Below, piece by piece: positions 8,914 through 17,874 of a stretch of 64,000 nucleotides of DNA (the first letter of the stretch is position 1; each line of letters begins with the position of its first letter). The stretch comes from Candidatus Chromulinivorax destructor (GTDB lineage Bacteria; Babelota; Babeliae; Babelales; Chromulinivoraceae): contig NZ_CP025544.1 in NCBI RefSeq assembly GCF_003366055.1, positions 1,037,278-1,101,277 on the forward strand, given 5' to 3'. Position numbers and translations under genes: made by a program. A model generated the notes under the pieces. The model did not search any database. It was not told the DNA's origin and saw only the letters and a list, made by a program, of their open reading frames with translations.

Positions 8914-9693
8914 ATGCAATATTTCGATCAAATTGAAAATATTATGGTCAGATCCGGGCAACTGGTTATGCAATATTTTCGCCAAGATCTAGAAGTTTAT
9001 TGCAAAATAGATGGTTCTCTTGCTACAAATGTTGATATTGAAAATGAAATTTTTTTGCAACAGGAACTTTTGCGAATCATGCCAGATGCAGGTATAGTAG
9101 CTGAAGAGTCTGGGGCTCAAAATGAAGACCGAGAATATATGTGGATTATTGATCCTTTAGATGGGACCAAAAACTTTATTCAAGGAATTCCTCATTTTTG
9201 TATTTGTATCGCATTAACATTTCGTGGAGAGCCAATTGTTGGAGCGATTTATAATCCTATAACCAAAGATCTGTATTATGCAGAAAAAGGTTTAGGTGCC
9301 TGGTTGAATGGTAAAAATAAAATTGCTATACAGGATCAAAACTTTGAAAATACAGGTGTTTTAGTTGTGGTTGATGATCTTCAACTTAAACATATAAAAT
9401 TACAGCAGGAGCTTAAAAGTGGTTGTAACAATTTGCAAATATCAAATCGGTATTTTGGTTGTGCAGGGCTTGATAGTGTGTACGTAGCAGCTGGGTATCT
9501 TAATTTTATAGTATTTGAAAATATAGCTTGGTGGGATGTAGCAGCAGGAATGTTGTTAATTGAGCAAGCTGGTGGAATGGTAGACTGGAAGATAAAATCA
9601 AGTGACAAAAGCATAAGTGGTAGGTTTATTGCTGGACATCCTTCGATTTTTAAACAGTTTTATATGATTGTTGATAGCAAAATTTGTAATTAA
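8914..9693 (+). CDS. suhB: Inositol monophosphatase family protein
   Basis: The 259-residue protein has the metal-binding motifs of the IMPase/SuhB family: EESG near residues 67-70, DPLDGTKNF near 85-93 with the catalytic aspartates, and the late WWDVAAGMLLIEQAGG motif. These enzymes remove phosphate from inositol phosphates or related small molecules; in E. coli SuhB also acts in rRNA transcription, and CysQ-type relatives hydrolyse adenosine bisphosphate. Sequence alone does not separate these roles. GGAG precedes the start. It lies between ftsH and the ribosomal genes in the same direction. Confidence 0.88.
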   Translation: MQYFDQIENIMVRSGQLVMQYFRQDLEVYCKIDGSLATNVDIENEIFLQQELLRIMPDAGIVAEESGAQNEDREYMWIIDPLDGTKNFIQGIPHFCICIALTFRGEPIVGAIYNPITKDLYYAEKGLGAWLNGKNKIAIQDQNFENTGVLVVVDDLQLKHIKLQQELKSGCNNLQISNRYFGCAGLDSVYVAAGYLNFIVFENIAWWDVAAGMLLIEQAGGMVDWKIKSSDKSISGRFIAGHPSIFKQFYMIVDSKICN

Positions 9694-9750
9694 TTTTCAT
9701 TGTAGTAAACTAAAAGTAATAGAATTTATTTTGATAATAAGGTTAATTAA

Positions 9751-9954
9751 ATGGCAAGAATTTGTTCTGTTTGCGACAAGCGACCACATGTCGGTAATAA
9801 TGTAAGTCACGCAAATAACAAAACTAAACGTTGGATTTATCCGAATGTGCACAAAATGCGTTTTGTTCGTACATCAAGTCCAAAAGTTATTGTTGAGCGT
9901 GGCGCAGTTTGCACGAAATGTGTTAAAGCTGGTAAAATAACAAAAGTAATCTAA
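9751..9954 (+). CDS. rpmB: 50S ribosomal protein L28
   Basis: The 67-residue protein begins [20 protein letters not shown], the usual L28 start, and continues with a basic RNA-binding body ([14 protein letters not shown]). It keeps the N-terminal CxxC pair and a second CxKC near its end, so it is a C+ (zinc-binding) form. It lies 16 bases before rpsT. AAGG is found upstream of the ATG. Confidence 0.96.
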   Translation: MARICSVCDKRPHVGNNVSHANNKTKRWIYPNVHKMRFVRTSSPKVIVERGAVCTKCVKAGKITKVI

Positions 9955-9970
9955 GGGTAAGGTTTTATCA

Positions 9971-10258
9971 ATGGCTAATAATAAATCAGCAAAAAAACGC
10001 GTTTTGCAAAATGAAAAACGTCGCATGAACAACTGTTCTCGCCGTTCTTCAATCAAAACTGCAGTTAAAAAAGTTATGGCAGCAATTGAAACAACATCGA
10101 CAACAGCAAATGTTGAAGTATTGTTCAATGATGCTCAAGCTAAAATTGCACGTGCAAAAGGTAAAGGCCTTTTACACCGCAACACAGCAGCTCGCAAAAT
10201 TTCTCGTTTAGCTAAACGTGTAAATGCAGCGAATGCATTAGCAGCAGCTGCTAAGTAA
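9971..10258 (+). CDS. rpsT: 30S ribosomal protein S20
   Basis: The 95-residue, lysine- and arginine-rich helical protein has the S20 pattern: ANNKSAKKRVLQNEKRR near the N-terminus, SSIKTAVKKV in the middle and GLLHRNTAARKISRLAKRV near the end. S20 binds 16S rRNA early in 30S assembly. It follows rpmB closely and ends at a strong terminator, so the two form a transcription unit. Confidence 0.96.
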   Translation: MANNKSAKKRVLQNEKRRMNNCSRRSSIKTAVKKVMAAIETTSTTANVEVLFNDAQAKIARAKGKGLLHRNTAARKISRLAKRVNAANALAAAAK

Positions 10259-10312
10259 TTAGCTTCTGGTAGCGAAAAATTTATGTGGTGCTTGCATTGC
10301 ATATAAAAATTT

Positions 10313-10349
10313 AAAATAGGTATATCATCACTGATATACCTATTTTTTT
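10313..10349. terminator. Terminator after rpsT
   Basis: A 14-bp stem (AAATAGGTATATCA / TGATATACCTATTT) with a 4-base loop and seven T. It can also serve the convergent gene at 10372. Confidence 0.9.
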
Positions 10350-10371
10350 GTCATAAAAATATGAAAATTTG

Positions 10372-10863
10372 CTATTTTTTAGAGTTCTGGTTAACGATAT
10401 TATGTTGAGCTTTATACTTTCCAACAGCGTATGCAGTTGCAAGTAATGCCCCATAAGCAGCAACACCAGGAACACCCCCTGCAGCAGCAGAACCAATTAA
10501 CCCGCCTGTAGCTACGAAAGCAGGGCTTGTAAATGATTCAATTTCTTTTACATCAACATCGATGTTTGCAAGATGACATGGAGGAGCTACAATTAGCCCT
10601 GTAATAATAGCTGCACTTCCGCCAGCTATAAGTCCAATTCCTGCACCTATAGATCCACCGATGACTCCTTTTGCACCATCAATAGTATATGTTTTTAACG
10701 AATCAGCAGATTTGTATTTAGGGTGTGATGATATTGCACGGCGTGCAGCGGTTGAAATTTTAGATGATGCCATCGATGCAGCTTTGCTATTGAACATAGC
10801 ATTCATGTAATTTGAGCAAGTAAGAGCGCTGATAAAAATAATGTGAGAAAATAGCTTTTTCAT
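10372..10863 (-). CDS. Exported glycine-zipper-like membrane protein
   Basis: I recognise no named family. The 163-residue protein has a signal peptide (MKKLFSHIIFISALTCSNYMNA) followed by two hydrophobic, glycine-rich stretches (GVIGGSIGAGIGLIAGGSAA and GGLIGSAAAGGVPGVAAYG) of the kind that form packed helix pairs in membranes or pores. The start is set by AAGGATCTGAAT before the ATG at 10863; a longer frame upstream lacks an SD. The gene is monocistronic and its upstream region runs into a full-length repeat element. Confidence 0.68.
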   Translation of the reverse strand: MKKLFSHIIFISALTCSNYMNAMFNSKAASMASSKISTAARRAISSHPKYKSADSLKTYTIDGAKGVIGGSIGAGIGLIAGGSAAIITGLIVAPPCHLANIDVDVKEIESFTSPAFVATGGLIGSAAAGGVPGVAAYGALLATAYAVGKYKAQHNIVNQNSKK

Positions 10864-10956
10864 ATTCAGATCCTTCAGGTAAAAAACAAATTTACAATTC
10901 ATTGGTACTCAGGCTTATCATTAAAAAATAGATGCTGTCATTTGTCAAATTAAGAT

Positions 10957-11223
10957 GAAGTTGAGTCAATCAAATTTTTACGAGAGAGTTTTGCCCTACG
11001 TTTTCTACGAAAACTCCGGGAATTGGCAGGCCAGTGGGCCTGATGTACTCTTTTTAAATTTTAGCCAGGTTTAATTTCTCAAAGGTTGCTTTATTTTTTG
11101 CATAGATTGACGTAGTTTGTCATGAAAAAAGCGTAACGTGGCCGCCGCCACCACTGTTTGCCAAGATGAGCAAAGCGATATCGTAGGTTTTTGTGCACAT
11201 GTACATTTGGTTCACACAGCGTA
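10957..11223 (+). mobile_element. MITE-like repeat, copy 6 (full length)
   Basis: About 267 bases from a decayed left end (AAGTTGAGTCAATCAAATTT) to an intact right end (CATTTGGTTCACACAGC, then GTAG). Both arms are present: GCCCTACGTTTTC, ACTCCGGG, GGCCAGTGGGCC, GCGTAACGTGGCCGCC and GCGATATCGTAGG. Between the arms lies an AT-rich core of about 80 bases, also found in the 28553 copy. Confidence 0.85.
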
Positions 11224-11287
11224 GAGTAGAGGCTGCCAAAGATGTGTTTAAAGATGAGATAAACGGTGTCATAGATTTGTATCTTAA

Positions 11288-11312
11288 TTTTTAAATTTGG
11301 TTTACTCAGCCT
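11288..11312 (+). repeat. Solitary MITE terminal repeat
   Basis: TTTAAATTTGGTTTACTCAG plus CC is an isolated right end located just after copy 6 and before the PBP2 stop codon. It may be the remnant of an outer element into which copy 6 inserted. Confidence 0.5.
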
Positions 11313-11334
11313 TGCTATACGGTCTTGTATATAT

Positions 11335-13059
11335 TTATTTTAAGCTTTTCATGTAACGAGAAAGAAACTTTTGAGCAACGCTTGTTGCAACCGTAGAGCT
11401 TCCAGCATTTTCAAGTAAAATGATCATGACTAAAGGATCATTATCTTGATAATAAAAATAGCTTGCAAACCATGCATGGCAGTTATCCTGTTTTTCTTTC
11501 GTATCGATCACTCGGCTTTTAGTTTGTGCTGTTCCAGTTTTTGCATAGACGGTAATATTTTTTAATCGATTTAAATTTTTTGCAGATCCACTGACAATTG
11601 CTGATTTCATAGAATCTTGTAAAACATCAAGCGTTGATTGCTTTACATCAAGACAAGTTGTCACAACTTCAGTTTCTTGTAATATTCTTGGTTTAACCAA
11701 ATACCCTTGAAATATTGAACCGACCATGCAGGCAATTTGAATAGGGGTTGCAAGCAAAAAGCTTTGACCTATTGCTGCAGATAAAGTTTCACCTTTCCAC
11801 CATGGTTCACCTTTTACGACTCGTTTCCATTCATTTGATGGAACAATCCCCGATGATTCTGGAAACATAATATTTGTTTTTACACCAAGGCCAAATCGGT
11901 ATGCATAGTCAGCAATCGTATCAATCGATATTTTTTTTGCTATTTCATAACATGCAATATTGCATGAGTGGACAAGGTTTTCTTTTATTGTTAATTTTCC
12001 ATGTCCCCAGCGATTGTTGCAATAATATTTACGACCTTTAAACGTTGTGTAGCCATGACATAAAAATGTTGATTCTGGAGTAATAATATCGTTTTCCAGG
12101 GCAGCTGATATTGTCACGAGTTTAAAAATAGATGCAGGTGGGTAGGATGCGTTAAATGCTCGATTAATAAAAGGGCGATTTGTTTGCAGTTGCTTCCATT
12201 CTTCTGTTGAAATAGGCTTAAGAAATATTGAGGGGTCAAATCCCGGTTTTGATACCAGTGCTTTGATTGCTCCATTTTGAGGATCAAGCAAAATAAACGT
12301 TCCTGCAAGATCATCAGGCATTGTCAATTCAGCAAGCTCTTGCAGCGATATATCAAGTGTTAGTATCAGGTTTCTGCCCGATTGCGAGTTTGTTAAAGGT
12401 GTTTTATGAAGATTTTTACCAAATGAATTAATAATATTAGTTGTGGTACCATGCTTACCCTTTAAAGACTCTTCAAATATAAGTTCAAGTCCCATTTTAC
12501 CAGCAGATTGTGTGTGTGTGCTATCAAGATCACCAAGATAGCCAAGTATGTGGCATGCCAGATTTTTGTTGGGGTAAAAACGTTTAAAGCTTGTGGTGAT
12601 GCTGATGTTTTCACTGTCGGCGCACTGTTCAGAAATTTCACTTAAAGCTTGGATGTTAAGATCGCAGCCAAGTCGAACTACTGTTCCAAATTTTTCTGCA
12701 CGGTTAATTTTTGAAAGTGGTGCTATGATTGGATAGTTGTATTTTTGTAAAATTGCTTCAATTTTTTGTAACATAGTACGTTGCGATGTTGTTAATTTAC
12801 CGGTACCGGTTCCAATCCAATCGATTTGTGTAATAGGTCGATTCGTGGCAAGTAAATTACCTTTACAATCAAGAATATTACCGCGTAAAGGTTCTATGTT
12901 TTTGATGCGAGTGAAGTTTTTTTGGCTTATTTTATCAAGTCGTTGATGATGATAGACTTGTAGATACAATAATCGTCCAAAAATAATAAGAAAAAAAACA
13001 AACGAAGTTATACCAATTAAACTCAGTTTTTTTGTTGATTCTTGACTTCTGTACCGCAT
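11335..13059 (-). CDS. mrdA: Penicillin-binding protein 2 (peptidoglycan transpeptidase)
   Basis: This class B PBP crosslinks peptidoglycan during elongation. In 574 residues it has one N-terminal membrane helix (about 12-34), the PBP dimerisation domain with RGNILDCKGNLLATN near 59-73, and a transpeptidase domain with the catalytic S310-x-x-K313 (SIFK), SCN at 365-367 and KTGTA near 505. All catalytic residues are intact, so the cell should make some peptidoglycan. Its ATG overlaps the stop codon of the recombinase gene upstream (TAATG), implying translational coupling. No RodA gene is next to it. The FtsI division PBP is a less likely alternative. Confidence 0.92.
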   Translation of the reverse strand: MRYRSQESTKKLSLIGITSFVFFLIIFGRLLYLQVYHHQRLDKISQKNFTRIKNIEPLRGNILDCKGNLLATNRPITQIDWIGTGTGKLTTSQRTMLQKIEAILQKYNYPIIAPLSKINRAEKFGTVVRLGCDLNIQALSEISEQCADSENISITTSFKRFYPNKNLACHILGYLGDLDSTHTQSAGKMGLELIFEESLKGKHGTTTNIINSFGKNLHKTPLTNSQSGRNLILTLDISLQELAELTMPDDLAGTFILLDPQNGAIKALVSKPGFDPSIFLKPISTEEWKQLQTNRPFINRAFNASYPPASIFKLVTISAALENDIITPESTFLCHGYTTFKGRKYYCNNRWGHGKLTIKENLVHSCNIACYEIAKKISIDTIADYAYRFGLGVKTNIMFPESSGIVPSNEWKRVVKGEPWWKGETLSAAIGQSFLLATPIQIACMVGSIFQGYLVKPRILQETEVVTTCLDVKQSTLDVLQDSMKSAIVSGSAKNLNRLKNITVYAKTGTAQTKSRVIDTKEKQDNCHAWFASYFYYQDNDPLVMIILLENAGSSTVATSVAQKFLSRYMKSLK

Positions 13060-13979
13060 TATTTTAGCGTTGCCATCATCGAATTGATGGGATGCAATGT
13101 GTCATACATAGTTTGTAAATCTTTTGTTGTCACGTGCGTGTATTTTTCGGTGCTTGAAAGTGATTCATGACCCAAAAGCTCTTGCAATGCTCGCAAATCA
13201 AGTCCTGCATTTAAAAGATGCGTTGCAAATGAGTGGCGAATTTTATGCGGTGAAAGATGTTTTCGTACCGTTAAATGTTTACTAAACATGGTAAAAATTT
13301 TCTGAATCGATCGACTGGTAAGTCCTGCTCCTGAATGATTTAAAAACAAGGTTGTGTCACCTTTATCATTGAAAATTCGTTCATCGTGAATATATTGCAA
13401 GATCTTATGTTTAGCTTTTTCACCAAACAGTACGTAGCGTTGCTTTCTGCCTTTGCCAGTGATCAGGATAGTTTTTTCATTAAAATTAATATCTTCAATT
13501 TTTATCTGAGTTAATTCAGAGCATCGTATGCCAGTTGCATAAAATGTTTCAAATATAGCTTTGTCTCTAATAGGTCGTAATGACCCAAGATCAGCATCTT
13601 GGACTGTATCTAGTAAATAGAAAATTTCATCAGTTGTTAAATACGTAGGAAGTTTTTTTTCTATCGATGGTCGTGTCAGTCGAAGTTCAATTGAAATACC
13701 GCATGCTTTTAAAAAACGTTCAAAAGATGTAAAGCATGATATTTTACGTGCCATTGATGATTTTTGTGTTTTTTTATGAAACATAGAAATCAAAAACCGT
13801 TCAAGCGCTGTTTTGATAGTAATACCTTGCTCAGATTCAGTATTAATTTTTTCCCAAAAAGAAAAAAATTGATGAAGATCACTTGCGTATGATTTACATG
13901 TGTTTGCTGTTAAATTACGTTCTACTTGTACATAAACAAGAAAATCAGCTTTTTTTTCTAGAGCATCAAGGTAGTTCAT
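13059..13979 (-). CDS. xerC: Xer-type tyrosine recombinase
   Basis: The 306-residue protein has an N-terminal core-binding domain (ERNLTANTCKSYASDLHQFF) and a catalytic domain with the conserved R (TGIRCSEL), K (GKGRKQR), HxxR (LSPHKIRHSFATHLL), H (LLGHESL) and Y (STEKYTHV). Such enzymes resolve chromosome dimers at dif. XerC and XerD cannot be told apart here. I use the ATG at 13979 because AAAGGACGT precedes it and it starts just after the upstream gene's stop; a longer frame to 14051 would overlap that gene. It is co-directional and coupled with PBP2 downstream. Chromosomal Xer is more likely than a phage integrase given the context. Confidence 0.9.
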   Translation of the reverse strand: MNYLDALEKKADFLVYVQVERNLTANTCKSYASDLHQFFSFWEKINTESEQGITIKTALERFLISMFHKKTQKSSMARKISCFTSFERFLKACGISIELRLTRPSIEKKLPTYLTTDEIFYLLDTVQDADLGSLRPIRDKAIFETFYATGIRCSELTQIKIEDINFNEKTILITGKGRKQRYVLFGEKAKHKILQYIHDERIFNDKGDTTLFLNHSGAGLTSRSIQKIFTMFSKHLTVRKHLSPHKIRHSFATHLLNAGLDLRALQELLGHESLSSTEKYTHVTTKDLQTMYDTLHPINSMMATLK

Positions 13980-13998
13980 ACGTCCTTTAGTGGGTGTG

Positions 13999-16704
13999 TT
14001 ATAAAAGGTTATATTCTTTGCAACGTCTATTAACTGAAGATCTATTAACACCTAAAAATTGTGCTATTTTACTTTGGCATTGAAATTGTTGCCATAGCAT
14101 CGACATGATTTCAGCATCTTTTAACGCATGTTTACCAAGATTAGCAGCTTGTAACAGTTTTGGATTGGTAACGTTAAATTCAGGATCAAAATGAGTTTCA
14201 TGGAAAATATGATTTTCTTTTGATTTTTGCGCAAGTAGATGTTGAATCTTCGATTTGAATTCTTGTAAACTTGCAGGTCTACGATCAATTAACTGCTCTT
14301 TATCTCGTTTAGAGATTTGCAGTAATGTCGTAAAATTACTTTCTTCAATTGCTTGGTGCGCAAAGCCGTCAATAAGTTCTTGCAGCTCTGTTTCTTCCAT
14401 AGTCAGTAATGAAGGAAGTGCAAGTGTTGTTGTAGCAAGTTCTTTGTACAGTGTTATAGAAAGCTTGTTTTGATCAATAAGCACTTGAGGGTTTTGACTC
14501 ATAGAGCAGATGATTCTCACGTCGCTTGATATTTTTTGTTCGCTTTTTACCATGGTAAAGATACCGTATTTGATAAAGTGAGCAAGCTTGTTTTGTGTTT
14601 CAAGATCAAGTAATTCAATATTTTTAATAAATAGTGTACCGGTTTTGTCTAATTTCTTGAGCAAGGATTCTTCTTGATCTTGCATTAAAATTGGGTTTAA
14701 CCCAAAGAGTTTCATAGCAAGGTTATGATTGCTCGAAGTTGGTTTTAAGTCTAAAATGTGCAGTGTGTTTCGTAAGCTAATATGATGAATAATCTCAACA
14801 ATCGACAAAAGGTCGTCACTATGACTTTGTAGAAACGTTGCTTTTTTGCTCATCGAGATTTCTAATAATTTTATTTTAAAATTAAGAAGTATTTCGCTAT
14901 TGCTTGGAATAATTTGATTAATTAATTTACCAGATTTGGTTGTTTCTAAGTAGAGTAAATAATCGATTTGGGATGGATCTTGTAACTGATCAATATGAGT
15001 TTTAATAATATCAGAAGTGTCTGGGTAATGAATAGTAAAAATAACACCACCATTATGATCAAGATGGGGCACCCCGGTAATCATTAATTGTCTATTATTG
15101 TTGTCGTACAAAAATCGAGATTGAATCGTTCTAAATGATTCAACTTGTTCTGCAAGCTTTGCAATCGTAATAGTTGTCGGATGTTTTGTTTGATGATTTA
15201 AATTAATTGGTAAAAGTTTTTGTGACGTTTCATTACCAAGCGAAAATTTACCATTTTTATAGAACAGAACACCAATTTGAGCATTGGTTTTTTGTTTTAA
15301 TAAAATTTTAATACTTTCTTTGTACTGATTAATTTCCTGATGTTTTAGGTATAAATCTTCTTTAATTTTTTTGCTTTCTTGCAGCAACGTTAAGATGTTA
15401 CTGTTGTGCATAATATTGATTGCACTGGCAAGAAAAGTTCCAAAAATAACAATTTTATTTTGCTCTGCAATGCTATAAAATTTGTGAGTGTTGCTACGAT
15501 TAATAGTTAAGTAAGCAATAATCGTGTTTTTGTCATACATTGGTAAAAATATCTCACTAGATATTTTTGTTAAGAAATTTGAAAGTGTGTGCTGGTTTTT
15601 ATCTGCTGTATAAAACGCATCAAACATGACTTCGTCAGCAACTAAAATTCTATACTGTTTTAACAGGTTGACCGCTTCATAATCAGTGTTGATAAATGAT
15701 TCTATAATATTGCTTATCGAGCTACAGGAAGCTTCATTATTATTTGAGCATATTTCTTGGTTGTTGCGAAAATTAAGGCAAACATTTTCTGGCGCTATTT
15801 GAAAATTTTCTTTAAAAAAGATTTGAGTAATAAAAATAATTTCTTGTGGAGTTGTTGCTAGACTTAGATGTTCAATCGTGTTCTTAAAACTTCCGGTAAG
15901 AGAAGTCTTTGATCGATCTTGCACTTTGTTTGAAAAATTTAAAAAACGAAATCGTGTGACATGCATACTAAAAAAAATGATAGCAATAGTCATGAGTATT
16001 GTTGAAACTGCTGGAATAATACCAGAAATATCAGCTTGGTTGCCTTGTGGTCCAAAAAGTGGAACATATTGCAAAAATTCAATAAATAGATACGGCAGCA
16101 TAATATATTGTAAAAATATCGTGAGCTGTTTTTTTAAAATGATGGGTAAGTTTTTCTGGTGAAGTTTTATTAACACGGTAATAATCGAAGGTGTTACAAT
16201 AAAAAATCTATACAATGATGCAAATTGATACATGGCATCAAGTGAAATAAATCCAGTTTTTTTATAAATTCCAAGTGTTGTAATATGTACAAAAATTGGA
16301 ATGAGTACGCTATTGATAGCAGCAAATAGTTTTTGATACCATCGAAAGGTGAATTTTTTTTCTAAAAGATTTTCTATAAAGAGACCTAAACTTTGATATT
16401 GAATAAAGCTTATAATCCATCCAAGAATAATAAAGTGCAGGACATACTTTTCGTCGATAGAAATAATGGATAAATCGAAAGAATATCTCAGGATCCAACA
16501 GATATTTGCCATAACCATGCCAAATATTACTATTAATAAAAAATAAAAAGCAGGAGCCTGTTTTTGAGTAAGTTCATTATGACGTATATAAGTTTTAATT
16601 AATAAAAAACCTATAGTAATTGATACAATACACCCTATTATTTCTGTATAAAGACAAAATAGGTCGCTAGAAAATATAGTTATAAAATCGATTAAATTGA
16701 TCAT
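13999..16704 (-). CDS. Membrane-bound degenerate NtrC-like regulator
   Basis: The 901-residue protein has an unusual layout: about seven membrane helices in the first 250 residues (similar to 7TM sensor-kinase inputs), a GAF-like region (about 270-440), a PAS-like region (about 470-560), then sequence resembling a sigma-54 activator AAA+ domain, and a Fis-type helix-turn-helix at the very end (SKIAQFLGVNRSSVNRRCKE). The AAA+ match is clear in LDLETQNKLAHFI and DVRIICSMS, but there is no recognisable Walker A or GAFTGA loop, and the Walker B acidic pair is replaced (LFIKNIELL). It probably binds DNA from the membrane without normal ATP-driven activation. It is first in an apparent operon with xer and mrdA. 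Confidence 0.7.
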   Translation of the reverse strand: MINLIDFITIFSSDLFCLYTEIIGCIVSITIGFLLIKTYIRHNELTQKQAPAFYFLLIVIFGMVMANICWILRYSFDLSIISIDEKYVLHFIILGWIISFIQYQSLGLFIENLLEKKFTFRWYQKLFAAINSVLIPIFVHITTLGIYKKTGFISLDAMYQFASLYRFFIVTPSIITVLIKLHQKNLPIILKKQLTIFLQYIMLPYLFIEFLQYVPLFGPQGNQADISGIIPAVSTILMTIAIIFFSMHVTRFRFLNFSNKVQDRSKTSLTGSFKNTIEHLSLATTPQEIIFITQIFFKENFQIAPENVCLNFRNNQEICSNNNEASCSSISNIIESFINTDYEAVNLLKQYRILVADEVMFDAFYTADKNQHTLSNFLTKISSEIFLPMYDKNTIIAYLTINRSNTHKFYSIAEQNKIVIFGTFLASAINIMHNSNILTLLQESKKIKEDLYLKHQEINQYKESIKILLKQKTNAQIGVLFYKNGKFSLGNETSQKLLPINLNHQTKHPTTITIAKLAEQVESFRTIQSRFLYDNNNRQLMITGVPHLDHNGGVIFTIHYPDTSDIIKTHIDQLQDPSQIDYLLYLETTKSGKLINQIIPSNSEILLNFKIKLLEISMSKKATFLQSHSDDLLSIVEIIHHISLRNTLHILDLKPTSSNHNLAMKLFGLNPILMQDQEESLLKKLDKTGTLFIKNIELLDLETQNKLAHFIKYGIFTMVKSEQKISSDVRIICSMSQNPQVLIDQNKLSITLYKELATTTLALPSLLTMEETELQELIDGFAHQAIEESNFTTLLQISKRDKEQLIDRRPASLQEFKSKIQHLLAQKSKENHIFHETHFDPEFNVTNPKLLQAANLGKHALKDAEIMSMLWQQFQCQSKIAQFLGVNRSSVNRRCKEYNLL

Positions 16705-16795
16705 AAAAATTTGATTTTATGTTATATGGTTACTATACTCATTGTAATTACTAGATATTAACATTTTATTAAATTTGACGGAAGAAATTATATTT

Positions 16796-17056
16796 ATGAA
16801 TATAAAATATCTTATTTCTAACTTACTGGATTTGTCAAAATCTGCAAGTTTTGTTTTGATAGCATTTTTTTCATTCGTGAATGTTAATCAAGTAGATGCG
16901 TACTACACAGGATCAAAAAATGAAACTGTATGTCAAGGCCTTCCGACAAGTGCTGAGTCAGGAAAAGGAGGATCATCAGGTTCTGGAAGTGGAAGTTCAG
17001 GAGAAGGAAGTTCTACAGGTTCTGGAAGTGGAAGTTCTTCAACAACAGGTAAATAA
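16796..17056 (+). CDS. Small secreted Gly/Ser-rich protein
   Basis: The 86-residue product has a hydrophobic signal sequence (about residues 15-35, ending VNQVDAYY) and a C-terminal half made of GSGSGSS units. The coding DNA repeats the block ACAGGTTCTGGAAGTGG, showing recent expansion by slippage. No family is recognisable; it resembles a flexible linker or surface filament peptide. An in-frame TTG further upstream exists, but the ATG at 16796 is preferred. It is divergent from the 901-residue regulator gene, sharing a 90-base intergenic region. Confidence 0.55.
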   Translation: MNIKYLISNLLDLSKSASFVLIAFFSFVNVNQVDAYYTGSKNETVCQGLPTSAESGKGGSSGSGSGSSGEGSSTGSGSGSSSTTGK

Positions 17057-17111
17057 GAGTTGTTTTTTGTATGTATGAGCAGTCATATATTTACCTACAA
17101 ATTGAAAAAAA

Positions 17112-17774
17112 ATGAAGAGTAGTTTCTCTATTGATTTATTAATTCAATTACTGCAAAAAGCTACTCTTCACGCAGTTCCGCCTATGACTTTATCAATAAG
17201 TCAAGCGTATCCAAGTAATCCTTACCCAATTTTAATCAGTTGTCTTTTAAGTTTACGAGCTCAAGATAAGGTGACGTTACCTGTGTCTCTTAAACTTTTT
17301 TCTCGTGCTCATACTCCTGAGCAGATGTTACTGTTATCCATTGAAGATATTGAATCTATTATTCGCCCTGTTAACTATTATAAAACGAAAGCAGCTTTGC
17401 TCCATAGCGTGAGTGCAGATTTACTTAATCGCTTTGCTGGTAAAGTTCCTTCCAGTAAAGATGAGCTCATGTCGATTAAAGGAGTTGGTTTAAAAACAAC
17501 TAATCTTGTTTTAGCTGAAGCTTTTGGCATACCTGCTATTTGTGTTGATGTGCATGTCCATCGTATATCAAACCGGTTAGGTATTATTGCAACTGACACT
17601 GTAGAGCAGACAGAGCAAGCATTGCAAATAGTATTGCCTAAAAAATATTGGATAGAGTGGAATCGTTTGCTTGTTATGCTCGGCCAAACTATGTGTACCG
17701 CTCAATCACCGTTTTGCTCAAAGTGCCCGTTAGTAGATGTTTGTGATCGTTTTGGTGTGTTTAAGCATCGCTGA
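17112..17774 (+). CDS. nth: Endonuclease III (DNA glycosylase/AP lyase)
   Basis: This base-excision repair enzyme removes oxidised pyrimidines. The 220-residue protein has the helix-hairpin-helix SIKGVGLKTTNLV containing the catalytic lysine, the catalytic aspartate in VDVHVHR, and a C-terminal 4Fe-4S site spaced C-x6-C-x2-C-x5-C (CTAQSPFCSKCPLVDVC). The length fits the family. Only a weak SD is visible before the ATG. It is a single gene between two secreted-protein genes. Confidence 0.95.
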   Translation: MKSSFSIDLLIQLLQKATLHAVPPMTLSISQAYPSNPYPILISCLLSLRAQDKVTLPVSLKLFSRAHTPEQMLLLSIEDIESIIRPVNYYKTKAALLHSVSADLLNRFAGKVPSSKDELMSIKGVGLKTTNLVLAEAFGIPAICVDVHVHRISNRLGIIATDTVEQTEQALQIVLPKKYWIEWNRLLVMLGQTMCTAQSPFCSKCPLVDVCDRFGVFKHR

Positions 17775-17874
17775 AAATGTAACTGGTTTTGATAAATGTG
17801 TTGTGCTTGTTATAGTGTTATTATAGTTACATGTTTCTTATTTGTATTTTATTGCATGATGTAGGATCTTTTTT

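Noticed and set aside
10957-11223. Short coding frame in the AT-rich core of full-length repeats (HDKLRQSMQKIKQ type)
   Set aside because: The frame is present in two copies but substitutions do not favour synonymous sites and it has no start, so I treat the core as non-coding.
13059-13979. Phage or integrative-element integrase
   Set aside because: The protein has XerC/D length and lies in a coupled operon with PBP2; no attachment-site repeat at the nearby tRNA or phage genes were seen.
16974-17040. Tandem DNA repeat as possible integration or regulatory site
   Set aside because: It is explained by the Gly/Ser codon repeats of the gene at 16796.
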